A stretch of DNA of 64,000 bases, taken from contig OZ014411.1 in assembly GCA_963965975.1 (NCBI GenBank), positions 7,627,501-7,691,500 on the forward strand. The letters run 5' to 3'. A program made the position numbers and the translations under genes. The notes beneath the pieces were generated by a model. The model had not been told where the DNA came from, made no database searches, and worked only from the letters and a program-made list of their open reading frames with translations. Shown in pieces: positions 1-13,419 of this stretch (its first letter is position 1; the number at the start of each line of letters is the position of its first letter). This DNA is from Xestospongia bergquistia (lineage: Eukaryota; Porifera; Demospongiae; Haplosclerida; Petrosiidae).

Positions 1-751
1 AAGTTGTGCCTTTTTTCAAAGGTTTTTCAGACTTTTAAAGCTTTTTGTTCGTTTGACGCTCTTTTGGCAGTATTCTTAAGAAGTGCAGACGTTTTTCTAC
101 TGTCCACTATAGTTTGGTGGCTACCAGTCCCGTGTTTGCCGAGTTAAAGCAGTTCAAAGCCATTTGCCCAGGTAACACACACACACACTGACAGACTACT
201 GTACAGTAACCCTCACTATGCGCCCACGCACAGCGAGGTTAATATTAAACAGTCATAGAATGCTTGTAAAATATTCGCAATATGCTTTTTAAAATGATCA
301 GTGTTCCAGCAAAAACATAAATTGTCTGAAATGTTAAAATGCCTATTATTAGTCAAGAGTTGTACATATCAACCTTTCAGTTAACATTAAAGTATTATTG
401 AAGGACATCGTTTCCTGTTCTGTTTCTGCCCCAATCATAAGTGGTTTTCTAACATTACAGTCTCCATAATTATTAATTTTATGTTACAATTTATCCATTA
501 TGGCATTCTAGTGTGAAGCTGTGTTATATAGTTTCATTAATTATTCATCAATAAACATGCATGTTTCCAAATATCTATGACTATTATTTCTGTTATGTTT
601 CATTATAAGAGTTTAAAAATGATTATATTATTTTATAAAATATGATATTACACTTAGGAATTAGTCAAACTGTTGACAAGTGTATAGATTGAATGACAAG
701 TAAAGATTATTGGGGGTGATTGGCATGAAGCCATTCATCTGTTAGTATATG
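1..751. other. Upstream non-coding region
   Basis: No convincing coding exon was seen on either strand. The first 240 bases are less AT-rich than the rest and include a short CA run near 177-188. The segment leads into the TATA box of the receptor gene that starts at 800. Confidence 0.4.
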
Positions 752-759
752 TATATAAG
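752..759 (+). promoter_or_regulatory. TATA box of the EMI/EGF receptor gene
   Basis: TATATAAG lies about 40 bases upstream of the ATG at 800. A transcription start roughly 25-30 bases downstream would leave a very short 5' leader, as is common in compact genomes. Confidence 0.5.
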
Positions 760-799
760 GTCTGGTATAGCCCTCTGGCCATTATACAAGATTGATCCA

Positions 800-3700
800 A
801 TGCCTGTCTCTCCAGTAAAAGTTGTTTTCATACTGTGCATTGTCACAGTTGCATTGCTTGGAATTTACAACAATAAAGTGGAAGCTTCAAATGGGTAAGT
901 TAAAAATTAAGAGTTGTGGTGAATTTAAAGACTAGTTATTTTTGCAGAGTTTGCTCCTACTATAAACTAACTATCAGGTCTTATGTTCGTTATTTGAGAC
1001 ATCGGTATAGTGCCATAAGATATGAATATTATAACTGTGGATTTTGGTCTACATGTCGTCGATATTATATTTCGTAAGGAAACTATAGCAATCTGGACAT
1101 CTTATGTACATTTCTTGTAGTTATTACTATTATCGTACTTCACAAATCAGTTATCATTATTATTACTCAATTGGACATCGTTGTTGTTCAGGATATGTGC
1201 TAGCACCTTCACGTTTAACATGTATAGGTAAGTTAACTGAGTCCCATATTAACCTAATTATAATAATATTACTATCTCATATAGCAAATTGTACAAGTGG
1301 CTGCTACAATGGTAACTGCACACAACCTAATACATGTGTATGTGAAGCAGGTTGGACTGGGTCATCCTGTAATACAGGTATGAAGTAATTGCAGTATAGG
1401 ATGAGAGCAACATTAAATATTTGCGACATTTCTGTACAGCTTATAATTTAATGTTTATTGGAATATGTGTACGTTTTCCTGCTTGCTGACTAAATGTTAC
1501 ATTATACATATCTATCCAGTAGTAATATATACATTGAACATTTCTGATATTCCTATTTTTTCTTCCATACACTGCAAGGAATCTTAAACTATAGGTGTGC
1601 CATTGAATTTTGATCTCTTTCCTTATTGTTAAGAACACTCCTCTCTATATACCATGTGCATGTACTTAGATGTAATTATAACACCATTATATTAGCATCA
1701 AGAATGAGGAAAGAAATCAACCCCTTTGTGGGTACATTTTATCATTGGCTGTTAGTAGTACACAGAAAAGAGGAAAAGTGTATAATACAATTCCAAAGTA
1801 TTTGATGCTATTTTTAAAATAATGAAGTCTCATAGTGTAATTATATGTACTTTACTGAATATATTATTTGGTTTTAAGTTTTGGGAGCTAGGGTTTTACT
1901 TTGAAGAGTTTCGTTGTCAAGACTTAAAATGCAAGGCTTACATCAACTATAATCATAGTAAATGATCTGTTTACAAGCTAAATGTCAGCAAGTTTCTTAA
2001 CTTGAAAATTGCACTAAGCCTTCCATTAAATATTATTTCTTTATTTTGTCAATCATGCATGGACATGACTGTAAACCTTTTCTTTTAACTTTGTGTTGGT
2101 GTGTTAGTCAACTCATAACACCAATTAATTAGTCTCAAAGAATGAGGAAAGATAGCAAACCCTATTAGCAGTAGTATTTTGTACGCAAGTATGTTAAAAG
2201 GGAGTGCAGATTTATAGCAAAAGATGATTTGTGAACTACCCTATTAGTACAGGAATCGAGGAAAAAAGGGGGAAACATAATTATCTAATCTTAACTAAGT
2301 TTATCATAAATGAGATTTTATGTACAAAAAAATAATAAAATGTGAATTCAGAGACCATTTCTATGGCTTATGTTTTAAGACCTTGGAAACAGGTTACAAA
2401 GCATAAATTCAAATATAAGCTCTGGATGCACATTGTACACATGTATTGGCATGTATCAAGAGCATTAACTAATGTAATGTATACTTCGTTTGTGAGATAT
2501 TTATTCCATGTTATGCTGCCTCATCCTTCATTCACTTTCCATTATGATACAATATCTTGTATTTTAGATATTAATGAATGTAGCAATAACAATGGTGGAT
2601 GTGATCAAATTTGTATCAACAAAAATGGATTTCACATCTGTTCTTGTAATGAAACCTTTGTATTGGCAAATGATGGACGTACTTGTGCAGGTAAATGTGA
2701 AAATATAAGTACTAAGTGTTAATAGTTCTGGTTTATATGAGGTCTATATGTTTAATGTGCTGAAGATATAATTATACTAGTTAAATGCATTCCAATATCC
2801 AAACAGAACTTCTAATAGCTAATAATAACATTTTTGTGGTATCTTAGTGACAACAAAAAATTGTAAATAAGAAATATATATTTGTTCATACACTTAATTG
2901 TATGTAAACAATACCATTGCATGTACAAGCTATAACAAAGTGTATTATAACTGTTAAATTAAACCATTGTTTAACCTTATGACACAGATGTAAATGAGTG
3001 TAATGGCACTGGAAGGATGCAATGTGAACATGAGTGTATCAATACACATGGAGGATATCATTGTGACTGTTGGACTGGCTACAGACTCCTGGACAATGGA
3101 CGGAATTGTTCTGGTAATGATATTACTGTAGTCAATTTTGCTCGATTTCAAAGATAGCATTATCATCTTAATTGCTAAACAAAACTCCTAAGAATTATTC
3201 TTGGCATTCAATTGTAGATAATTGACATAGTGTTGTATGTGTTTTGACATGCAGATATCAATGAATGTGACACACAAAATGGAGGTTGTCAACATATATG
3301 TGTAAACACTGAAGGTTCTTATTCCTGTCAATGTCGTAGTGGATTTATACTCAAACAAGACAAGCATTCTTGCACAGGTAATTACTATTTTGAAAAGGAA
3401 AATTTTAATAGAAAATTTTGTGTAATCAAAATTACTGTCAAATTTTTCTATGAATAGATAATAATGAATGTTCCAATCAAAATGGAGGATGCCAACACAA
3501 TTGTGTTAATATACCAGGGTCTTACTATTGTACATGTAGACAAGGGTATACACTGAGCTCAAATTTTCATTCATGTATAGGTATGATTCTATTTTGACAT
3601 GATGTCTTTATTTGTTTACTTCATTTTCAATCTCTAGCTAATCCATGTCCAGTAGTCTCTGCTCCATCACATGGCTATATAACATGTTCTGGGCCACAAG

Positions 3701-6700
3701 TAACTGATCATAACTGCACATTTACTTGTGAACGTGGCTATTCTATAAAAGGATCCCCATTTCACATGTGCCTACCAAGTGGGACATGGTCTGGCATACT
3801 CCCATACTGTCAAATTCAACAATGTCCTCATGTTAATGTCACTGATAAAACATTGGTGCTATATCCATGTAATAATACCTACAATGGGAGCTGTAATGTA
3901 GCATGTCGTCACGGTTTTCAAGTTAGTGGAAAAGCTGGTATTGTCAAGTGGCGTCAAATTTGTGAGCATGTTGAGGATGGATCAGTTGCTTGGAAAAATA
4001 GTGAGAAATGTACAGGTCAGTGTGAAGGAACATGTAATAGCATAACTGTACTGGTCAATATTTTCATGAAGTATGATAGCAAGCAAAATAGATTATATAC
4101 CATTTGCATGGCTAATGACATCAATTAATAATTTTTGTAATATATATGACTGAGAAATATGACAATGAATAACCTTTTTAAATAGAGCGCAAAAAATGTG
4201 ATCCAAACCCTTGCTCTCCTGGAAAATGCTCAGTCAGCATAAAAGGAAACATAATATGTAATTGCAAGGGAAAATATCGACTAGGAAAGAATTGCCAGAC
4301 TGCCTATCTCGTATCAGCACCATTACCAGTGATAACAGTTGGTAGCAGTCATAATATACAAGTGTTAACAAATCCCTTGAAGACAGCAGATCTAATTATA
4401 ACGTCATCTACTATGAACATATCTCGCACCATTACACTTGACCCATATACAGTAAGCTTATCTTTTCCAATGAAATTATCTAGTGTAGGGCTCCATATAA
4501 TGAGTTTTCATATGCTTTCAAGTGAATTGTACATTAAGCCAGATGATGCCATTTTTGTGGTAATACCACGAGAAAATAAAAGGGGATCAACTAACTATTT
4601 CACAAAACATGGTTTAAAAAATGGTTATCTTGGAGTAGGTTGCTGCCAGAATGAGATATCTATATTAACAGAGCAATGTATTTCGAATATAACCTTATAT
4701 TCAACATGTCAATGGATGACAACTAACGATACTCGTATGACAAATGGTGTTGTCTTCATAAGTGTATCATCAATGTATCTACCGTTGTCCATTATTGGAT
4801 TGCAATTTAATCAAAGCGAAAGTTTTAGTCCATCTATATACATCAGATCAAGTACTCTGCCAGCTACCTGCAAGGCTTGTGAACAAGGTTCTGTTCCATG
4901 CTTAACATCGCAGTCATCATTTGCTTTCACTCCCAAAATAACAAAAGACATTTTAAATTATAATTCCCTTTTAACCACTTTCCTCAATAAAATCAGAAAA
5001 TTTACACCACCTTGGTTATCGATTACTGTTCGATCTGACAAAACATCAACTTATTCCAAGTTAGATTACTCCGCTTTTGTAGGAACAGCACATGAACTCA
5101 ACAAAGTTGTTGGTTGTGATCAGTTCAATTTTCCAAATTCTAAAAGTTTAATATATGCTATTAGAACAACATTAAGTTTGTTGTTCACTATCAACTCTTC
5201 TCATGTGTTTTTATTTCCAACTGATTCTGATCCATTTTGCATAGCAGTTGATATGTGTAGTCAAGAATCGACAACTCTTCATGTTACTCTACCGAGTGAA
5301 CTCCAACCACCAGCTCTAAAAGGAATAACTCCATTGAAAAAACTTTTGGACAATAATGGTCAACTCTTCTTTGAGAACATTTCTTTACAAGAAAATGGTA
5401 TTAGGATGAACTTTGACTCAACATTTTTTAATGGCTTCAGGTTTATCAAGCCAAACTTACCAAGATATGAGTTTAAGTTATACTGTACTTTGTCCAAATC
5501 ATTCAGAGGTGGTAAACTCATTGTTGGAATGGATTTTAATGGAGCTATTTTGCACAATTCTTCTATATCAATGGGAGAAGTGAGTGACATAGTTAGAAAA
5601 TAGCTATTAATACTTGATGTGTTATAATAATAGGTACCAGGTTTGTTGTTTGGTTCAGGAGAAGTCAATATTACAACATCTGTAAGCAATTTTACAATTG
5701 CATTTGATGAAAGTACGCCAGCTTTTTTCTCCTTCCCAGGTTAGCCAACATTGTATTGATAACTAAGAAATCGAAAATATCACATGTTTATTAAAAGTTA
5801 CCAAATTTTTATTTTTGAACAGGACTGTCTATAGATAAGCTGTCGCTTCTCACTCCTGGAGTATCCTTTAAGACTAACAAGAAAGTGAGTTTTAGATTGA
5901 TTTCATTCCCAGCAATTTCGATTATCACCAATAATGACACAAACTGCTACGTTGATTCCTTCTTAAGCCTAGATGAAAGCTTGAATGTAAACAATATTAC
6001 TATGACAAGTAGCTGCTTCAATGTATATGTGGGAAGTAGTTTACAATTGACATCGGGCTTTAATCATATTATAACTGTATTTGGACAAAGCACTTCAGAT
6101 TCAAAGTCATTTGGTATTTATTCTTACTTGAGTCAGTCACAAGCTCAAATTGGCAACTTCATTACTCTTCACTCTATGAGAGAAATACCAACACTTGAAT
6201 TAATGATTTACTCTACAAGCAATGCAGTGGAGGGTATAATTCACAATGCTACAATTTCTCTCTTTGGTTCAGCATTCCAAACTAATATGACAATTTTTGG
6301 TAATGATTTGACATTTGAAGGCGTATCAACAATTTTCGGTAATTTTGATGTATACATTGTTGGTAGCTTTTTACTTAATCAAAATCATTCTGATGCTACA
6401 TTGTCTGTAATGGGAGAATTTCTAAGTGAATTTAAGGCTTATGTAACAAACATTGTAAATGAACTTATAGAAGGAGAAGTGAAAGATGTATTAGTTCGTC
6501 GAAATATTTCATCAGAAGGTATTAGCAGTGCAATTAAATGGCGAGATGATCTAGATCAGCACCTTAAAACTCACTATAAAGAGATGATAGAGTCACAAGA
6601 GCAACTTGTACAGGCAAACCTGACTTATCAGTCATCAGAAATTGAACTTAACAAAATCATTGACAGAATTGACAATGTCATTGAGGGTATTCAAAATTAC

Positions 6701-9700
6701 TCTGAGCTCTTTCAAGAATATAACATTTCTAGTGATCTCTGTATTGGACATGTGTGCAACAAGACTTGTTTACCTGGTATAAATTGCTCCCCATGTTCAA
6801 TGTTGAGTCTATTAGATATTAGCTACTTATGTCATATGCCTGGAAACAGCACACAATCTAATGTCAAACAAATTCCCATCATTCATTGGCAATACAAGGA
6901 AAGTTGTCGTGACTGCTGGAAAGTGACATGGTATCGGTCATTCTTAATATCTCAAGAGAAGTGTTGTGTGATGACCAGTACTCCATACACCAAATACCAC
7001 ACAATAAAGATCCAGAAGGACATTCCCATTAAAGATAGTGTTTGCAACATTAGTAGCTACAATGAATCTACAACAACTGCATGTTGCCACTCTCAAAACT
7101 GCCTGTATAATCTTAACAATCTTAAATGTGTTTTAGATAGTATTATTTGTCAGCAAGAGCAATTAGAATTACTCCAACAACTGGACATTGATGTCAATGA
7201 ATCATTGAGTCTAATTTATGAAGACTACATTTCAACAAAAGAGAAATTTGAACAAGCAAAGATAAACTTAGTGCGTATGAACTTAAAGAAGACATCCTTG
7301 GAAGAACAATACCTTTTATTGCAAGCAGCTTTGAGATCTGCCAATGATTCGGTGAATACAAAAATACAAGGTAATCTATCATTGTATGAAGAAACTCACT
7401 TTTTCCAGGAACTTATTGATATTAAGATGTCCAGCTCAAACATAATTACAGTGACAAATGTATCATTCAATCTTCAATTTACAACAATGACACCAACAAT
7501 CTTTCCAGTTCTCGTTGAGTATAAAGTACCTCACTTAGGGCAAAGATTTACAGTGAATACAATATTGAATATTTTCAAGCACAAGAATTTAATCGGTCGA
7601 GAAATGTCCATAGCTATTATGGAGTCTTACTTTGTGAACCAGAAAAAAAGCAATCAATCAATCAAAGTCAGCTCAACTGCTGATGAGCTCTGCAATGATA
7701 CCATACACATTCGAGAGTACACACAACAACTTCTATACTCTATTAATACATCATATGCAGAGTTAAATGAAAGTTTAGCTAATACTGAAAACGCAAGTGC
7801 ATTGGTTAAGTCACTTGTAAGTATTACCATTTCTAGTATTGAAAACTTTCCAGACAATGATGATATAAATGAACAGGCTCAACTTTACTACCAACTATTC
7901 AATGACAGTGAACAGTTTATTCAAGATTATGCAACTATAGTAGAAAAGCTCTCCTTTCCATTTTGGCAATTAGGAATGGAGCATTTACATGTTAATGCCA
8001 GTAGAGTCGAACCATTTGGCTGTTCTAGCTTCTCTGAATGTTTGCAAGCTGTAGCCAAATTAGCTGAGGTCATTAGTAAAACTATTGGTATTCCAGACAA
8101 ATTCATTAATCTTGTAGATGAGCTACCAAAAGTAGGATATGATAAGAATTTATCTTACCGAGAGGCTCAAAGAATTCTTTCTGAATTCCAGACTGTTCTT
8201 AATTCATTCAGTACCTGTAATGATCCTCCTATTGCCAGGATTAAGCCACCCCAGAGCTCAGTTAATATTCTTGTAAACAGAACAATTCATCTTTCGTGTG
8301 AAGCTAACTCAATTCTCCCAGTAAGATTTCATTGGTTGAAGGACAATATTATACTTCCAAATGCCCACTCAAGTTCCCTTATACTTAAAAAAGTCCAACT
8401 ATATGACAGTGCTCAATATAGCTGTATCACTTCTAATGATGCAGGCTCCACTACCTCCAAAGCAGTAATCATCAATATTCACACTATGCTAGAGCTGAGT
8501 GTTTCACTACCCTCTGTAAAGTACATCTATGAGGACGATGCTAATGGAGTAGATTTAGTTTGCGATTCTAACTCATCACCTCAGCCAGGTTGGAGATGGT
8601 TTTATAAACAAAAAATAGAAGATGAATGGCAAGTCAAAGAAGGCATACAGTCTAATGTATACACTTTAATACAACCCAAGCAATCTGATAAAGGTTGGTA
8701 TCAATGTATGGCATACAATGTACTGGAAAATACGACATCAGATCCAATGTATCTTCATGTACTGTCACCAGTTGTTGTTACAAGAGTAGAATATACAGCA
8801 ATACTACATTTCACACTTACTCCTAAAATAAACTTTGATTATTTAGAAGTAACACAGTCTCTTTCAGAACTTATGAAATCTCATATAAACACTTCAAGTG
8901 TAATAAGTTTTGTTGGCAACCAAGTAACTGCATTAACGTTTCCAAAACAATTTGTATTTTCCTTTAAGCTGCAAACTTTTCAAGTTCAATATAACTCTCT
9001 TCAAATTATTTTTGCAAAATTACATCCAGTTCTTCTACAACTTGAGTCTAACAAAAATAAACTGATCACTTTGCTCCAAAGAGATTCCATTCTCCAGTTT
9101 ACAATTCAGAGTATACCTCAAAATGCTACAGTAAAATCATTTCAAGTTGGATATCGGACATTCATCTGTCCTTCTGGCTATGAGCTCCATTCTGATCATA
9201 TTGTTTGCAGTAAGTAATGTAAATTGATGTTTCTTTATAATTTATTTTTGTTGTGATGATTTGTGATCTCATTTTTTAGTTCCTTGCAGACCAGGTTATT
9301 ATGATGGCTCATTGGTGACATCTTTCACTGATACTGGCACTGGAGTGTTTATAGAAGAAATGTTGCCACTATGTCTCGCTTGTCCTATAGGAACATACCA
9401 AGATAAGCAAGGACAGAGCACATGTACAAAATGTCCTGTAAGCTTTAGTACATTAAGAAATGGTGCTACATCAATGTCTTATTGTAAAGGTATCTATGTT
9501 GCTATATTATTATGAAAGTCTCATATGTTTTGTTTAACAGAAAAATGCCAACCAAATACATACTCATCAACTGGTTTTGTATCCTGTGTGTTATGCCCAC
9601 CTGGCCAATTTCAACCCCACTATGGAAAATTAAGCTGCATAACTTGTGATGATGAAGAATGCAATATTGATAATGGTGGCTCAAATGAAAGTAAGTCATT

Positions 9701-10764
9701 GTAAAATATTGTATAAGTGAATTACTTGACTTAGTAAATAAGTACTTATTGAGTATAAAGTATGATTATGTTTCAATGTTTAGGAACTTCTGTCATTGGT
9801 AAGATATCCTCTATGTTGATTAATCCTACAGTTACCAGCAGTGCTGAGGACATTTTAAGTGTAACTTTATCTTCCACAAATAACCTGATAAATGTGGTAG
9901 GTTTATCTGTGTACTAGTTAATCAGACATATAGAGTTATACGTGTCATCATTGTTACTTTAGGGTAACATTGATAAGAGTACAGTAAATGCAGCAGCTGT
10001 AACATTACCTATTTTGTTTGTCTCCATGATAATATTGGGTAAGTATTGTTCTTGTCCTTTCACATTACATGTGATTTCCTTTTTTAGTTGCTGTTTTGGC
10101 TCTAGTGATATATGTGCAATTTTTACGCATGAAAAAAAAGAAATTAGAAACTCCTCGGCCTATCAGAAACAGGGTTCCATCTTGTGACGAACTCTCTCTC
10201 AATATGAGCATGAATATGGTCATCAGTAACAATTTTTTTTCAGACACCCTGTTAGAAAAAAGACAACTACCAGCTACCTCTACAATCTTTGCTAATGATT
10301 GTGTTATCAGCCAAGAAGACAAAAAAGTAGAAGAAGTGTATGATGAAAAACCTGATATTGAAATGATTTATGATGAACACCCCATAAATATTCCTACATT
10401 CAATATTGATGATAAACAACCTCAAGAGATTCCTACAATTAATGATGATAGTGAATGGCCTCGACAGATTCCTTCAGATAATGAACCCCCAATTAAGGAT
10501 GATAATGAAAAGCCTCGAAAGATTCCTTCAGATAATGAACCACCTCTAGAGATTCCCCCAATTAAGGATGATAATGAACAGACTCAAGATATTCCTTCAG
10601 ATAATGTTGATAACAGTCAGCTTCAAGAGATTCTTCCATTCAATGTTGATAAAGAATTGCTTATTGAAGAGCTTCCTCCATTTGATGTTGTTGATCCTTA
10701 TGATGATGAGCACATTTATGATACTATTAGCAATCTATCCTTTAAAGATGAAGACTATATATAA
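800..10764 (+). CDS. Giant EMI-EGF-sushi-Ig single-pass receptor-like protein
   Basis: Seventeen exons join in a consistent frame: 800-894, about 949-1073, 1121-1227, 1285-1377, 2568-2690, 2988-3113, 3255-3377, 3458-3580, 3638-4015, 4186-5579, 5634-5739, 5823-9209, 9280-9489, 9541-9690, 9784-9896, 9963-10038, 10088-10764, giving about 2,470 residues. The order is: signal peptide (1-30); EMI-like domain ending in CCSGY; EGF ([13 protein letters not shown]); four EGFs, three opening DINEC, DVNEC and DINEC, the fourth DNNEC; two sushi repeats; another EGF; a long N-glycosylation-rich ectodomain I do not recognise; two Ig domains near residues 1730-1915; a possible SEA-like stretch; GCC2/GCC3-type Cys repeats; one TM helix (exons 16-17); and a 200-residue acidic tail. 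Each EGF exon is phase 1-1, the classic shuffling unit. Exon 12 is unusually long (3.4 kb). No kinase or phosphatase domain is present. The role is probably adhesion or surface recognition (inference). The start of exon 2 is uncertain by two bases. Confidence 0.92.
10405..10640 (+). repeat. Degenerate acidic Pro/Asp/Asn repeats in the receptor tail
   Basis: The cytoplasmic tail has imprecise repeats built on IPSDNEPP and IKDDNE motifs with regular acidic spacing. They are flanked by tyrosines in acidic context (VYDEKP, IYDEHP, HIYDTI, EDYI at the C-terminus). The tyrosines could be phosphorylation or SH2-docking sites, but none matches a strict ITIM. Confidence 0.6.
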
Positions 10765-10957
10765 TTAATTGATATATTTCCTTATGTTTATTAACGTTAT
10801 GTGTATTGTTTATTGTCACTGTTGCAATTGATTGTACTCTCTGTATGTAATTAGAGTGTTTTCAAATGTAGTTCAAAGTTTTTATATGACTTTTGTTATT
10901 TCATATTCAATTGACAGTACAGTTGGTTTAAGCCAATGGTTTATATGCTGCTAATAC

Positions 10958-10963
10958 AATAAA
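10958..10963 (+). other. Polyadenylation signal of the receptor gene
   Basis: AATAAA lies about 195 bases after the TAA stop, the expected place for the 3' end of this transcript. Confidence 0.55.
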
Positions 10964-11298
10964 GGTCAGTCATTGTCTCACCTTGTTACAAGAAAATAGT
11001 TGGAAATTATATGTAAATGAATTATATGAAATTGAAATCTTTGATGCCATTTCTTTTTGACTGATTACTCCTTGACATTTGATGCACTTTAATGTCAGAC
11101 AATCACTTTTTTTGCCTGCCTTGAGTTTGAGTGCTAATTAATGTGATAATCTTGTGTGGTTTGTTTATATATATATCAGACACACTAAACACAGTAAAAT
11201 TGTTGTCTAAAGCATTGTAACACATCCATGTTTGGGTGACTGTATATATAGTGGTTTATTTAGCTTTAATAGTTTTATATTTGAGGTTACCTGCTTAC

Positions 11299-11935
11299 CA
11301 TTCATTTGAAACAATCACATCATTGCTAATTTTCATTAACAATGAAAAATCATTAGATTTTAGACATTGGTTACATGTTCCACATTTCTGACATAACCAC
11401 TGTCCATTTTGTAATAAAGTGCCTTTATACTTCCCAGATAGAGTCGGGGATACACGTAAAGAACACAGACAACATAATCTACATTTGTCATAACAAAATC
11501 CTCCAGATGAGAGCTGTAAATGAATCTAATAGATACACTTAATGTATACACTACTTTGGATCCTGAATTAATTAAAACCGAAACCAAACCTGCAGCTATT
11601 AATTCCAATCTAATAATAAACTTTTACAAATGTCCCACATGTTCTGATGTGTCATGTGTCAAAGTGTAATAGATGATGAAGAGATAAAGTTACACACGTA
11701 ACTAAAAATATATTGTTATTTTAGAGTTAAACTTTTATTACTGGATACTTACCAGAGGACTCAAGATCATTCTGTGTCTTGGTATAGGAGTGAGATTATG
11801 AGTTAAAGTTAAATTTAAAATACTGACACAACTATTTAATCTACTATAGTAAGAACTCCTGTGTTAAGCATTGGTACATCTTCATAGCCATACTTCTGTG
11901 ATAAGTTGCCAAGTTGTCCCTTAATAGAGTGTATT
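11299..11935 (-). CDS. Partial gene with Cys-rich (PHD-like) zinc-finger exon
   Basis: Two minus-strand exons splice cleanly in phase. Exon 11822-11753 (flanked by cag and gtaag) ends in IPRHRMILSPL. Exon 11513-11299 (cag/gtaagc) reads FCYDKCRLCCLCSL, then QWLCQKCGTCNQCLKS. The C-x2-C pairs resemble a PHD or related zinc-binding module. A further upstream exon near 11935-11890 is open in two frames, so its joining is unresolved. No certain start or stop was found, and the 3' part would run towards the convergent receptor gene. It could be a small nuclear protein gene or an old remnant. No family is assigned. Confidence 0.4.
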
Positions 11936-11939
11936 CTAT

Positions 11940-13239
11940 TAAAATTTAAAAACAAAAGAATGGCCTGAAATGTATAAGAGGCCTAGTTATACTGTTCACC
12001 ATAAGTCTGTTATATATAGTTCATACTACTCTTTATTATAGATACTTGGATTGTTAACTCCAGATGGAGTCTAATTACATGTTCCATGATAATTGAAAAA
12101 CCATACTCACTAATGGTATATACTTGTCCATGCAGTGATGCCATAGTGATTACAGTTTACATAATGTTTGATTATGTTTAAATAGTAGAATCCAGCTATA
12201 GCAGGATCTAGATATATAATGTAATGGATACTAACTGTCCTATGTCACTTCAGTTTTGCATTGCCACTAAACTACAATCTTTTTTATAATATTTTGTTAA
12301 CATACTAATAGCTTGATCAAAGTTACAACAGCTTTTTAATTATTGTTTTAAATCAAATTAGGACTATGGCCTGACTTTCATTCAGAAATACACACATATG
12401 TGACTGTACTGTCCAAAACATATTATACTGTTCCCTAACCCCACCTCAAAACCTTCCTAAAGACTAAAGTGTATATGTATATACATTGATTTGAATTATA
12501 TATATAGCCTGGACATAAGGTGAACTAGCCAAGATATTTTGTTTAAGTTCTCTTAATCCTGAAATTCCAACACCTTTTCAACCTCACTTATCAATTGTTA
12601 GCCTCAATACCAATTTTTCCTCTTCAGAGTATGATGTTTATTATCCTTTAATACCAATATATCAGGATATCCTAAAACTAGTGTACTAATACAAACTGCC
12701 ATGTTGAGTATTCTTTCTATGATACAGGCAAAGGTCACCTTCCTTAATAATGTGTTAGGTAATGCAGTATATAGTTTATCAGTAACAACATATTGAAGCT
12801 AAAAGTATGCACTTGTTATTATCTTTAAAAAGATAAATCAATTTTTTTGTTCTGTGTCCAAAAAGTCAAGAATCATTTGTGAAGGAAGCATTAAGGTTGC
12901 ATGCTATAAAATAATAATTAACTTTATTTAATTGTGGGAACTCCAACACTTTGTACCATTAGGAACAGTAACTGTTAATACCTTTTGATTACTACTAGTC
13001 CATTTGTATCAAGTTTTTTTTACTACAATGCATACATTACAATTTAAAGCATTCAAAATCAAACCATATATTGTAGTTGAGTAAAGTTGCTGAATACAAA
13101 TCCAAAGATGCAGAAACAGTTTTGTCATATATAGCAGCTTGTTTTATCCAGAAAAAGACAGTTATCAATTAGTGTTCAGTAACAGATCAGATCTGCTGTA
13201 TATGCAACATCTTGGCTATAGCAATCACTACCTTCCAGG
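11940..13239. other. Intergenic, no convincing gene
   Basis: Very AT-rich. Short open stretches on the minus strand (for example near 12050-12145 and 12610-12720) have possible splice sites, but I could not link them to a product. Confidence 0.35.
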
Positions 13240-13247
13240 TATAAAAG
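13240..13247 (+). promoter_or_regulatory. TATA box upstream of linker-histone-like gene
   Basis: TATAAAAG matches the TATA consensus about 170 bases before the ATG at 13420. A second TATATAG near 13281 could serve instead. Confidence 0.4.
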
Positions 13248-13419
13248 TTTTATATATGTATACAGTGTTAGCACGTCCCTTATATAGCTTTTTTCCCGAT
13301 AACCTAAAACTCAGCCACTCCCACAGTAATTCAGCCCCCGATTTCGAGGACGTGAACATTCATTATAAACATAGCGTACAGCAGCACGGCAAAGTAGTGC
13401 TATCAGTAGTGTCTTAAAG

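Noticed and set aside
13139-13417. 92-codon plus-strand frame just upstream of the linker-histone-like gene
   Set aside because: It overlaps the TATA boxes and probable leader, has no family resemblance and ends two bases before the real ATG; treated as promoter and leader sequence.
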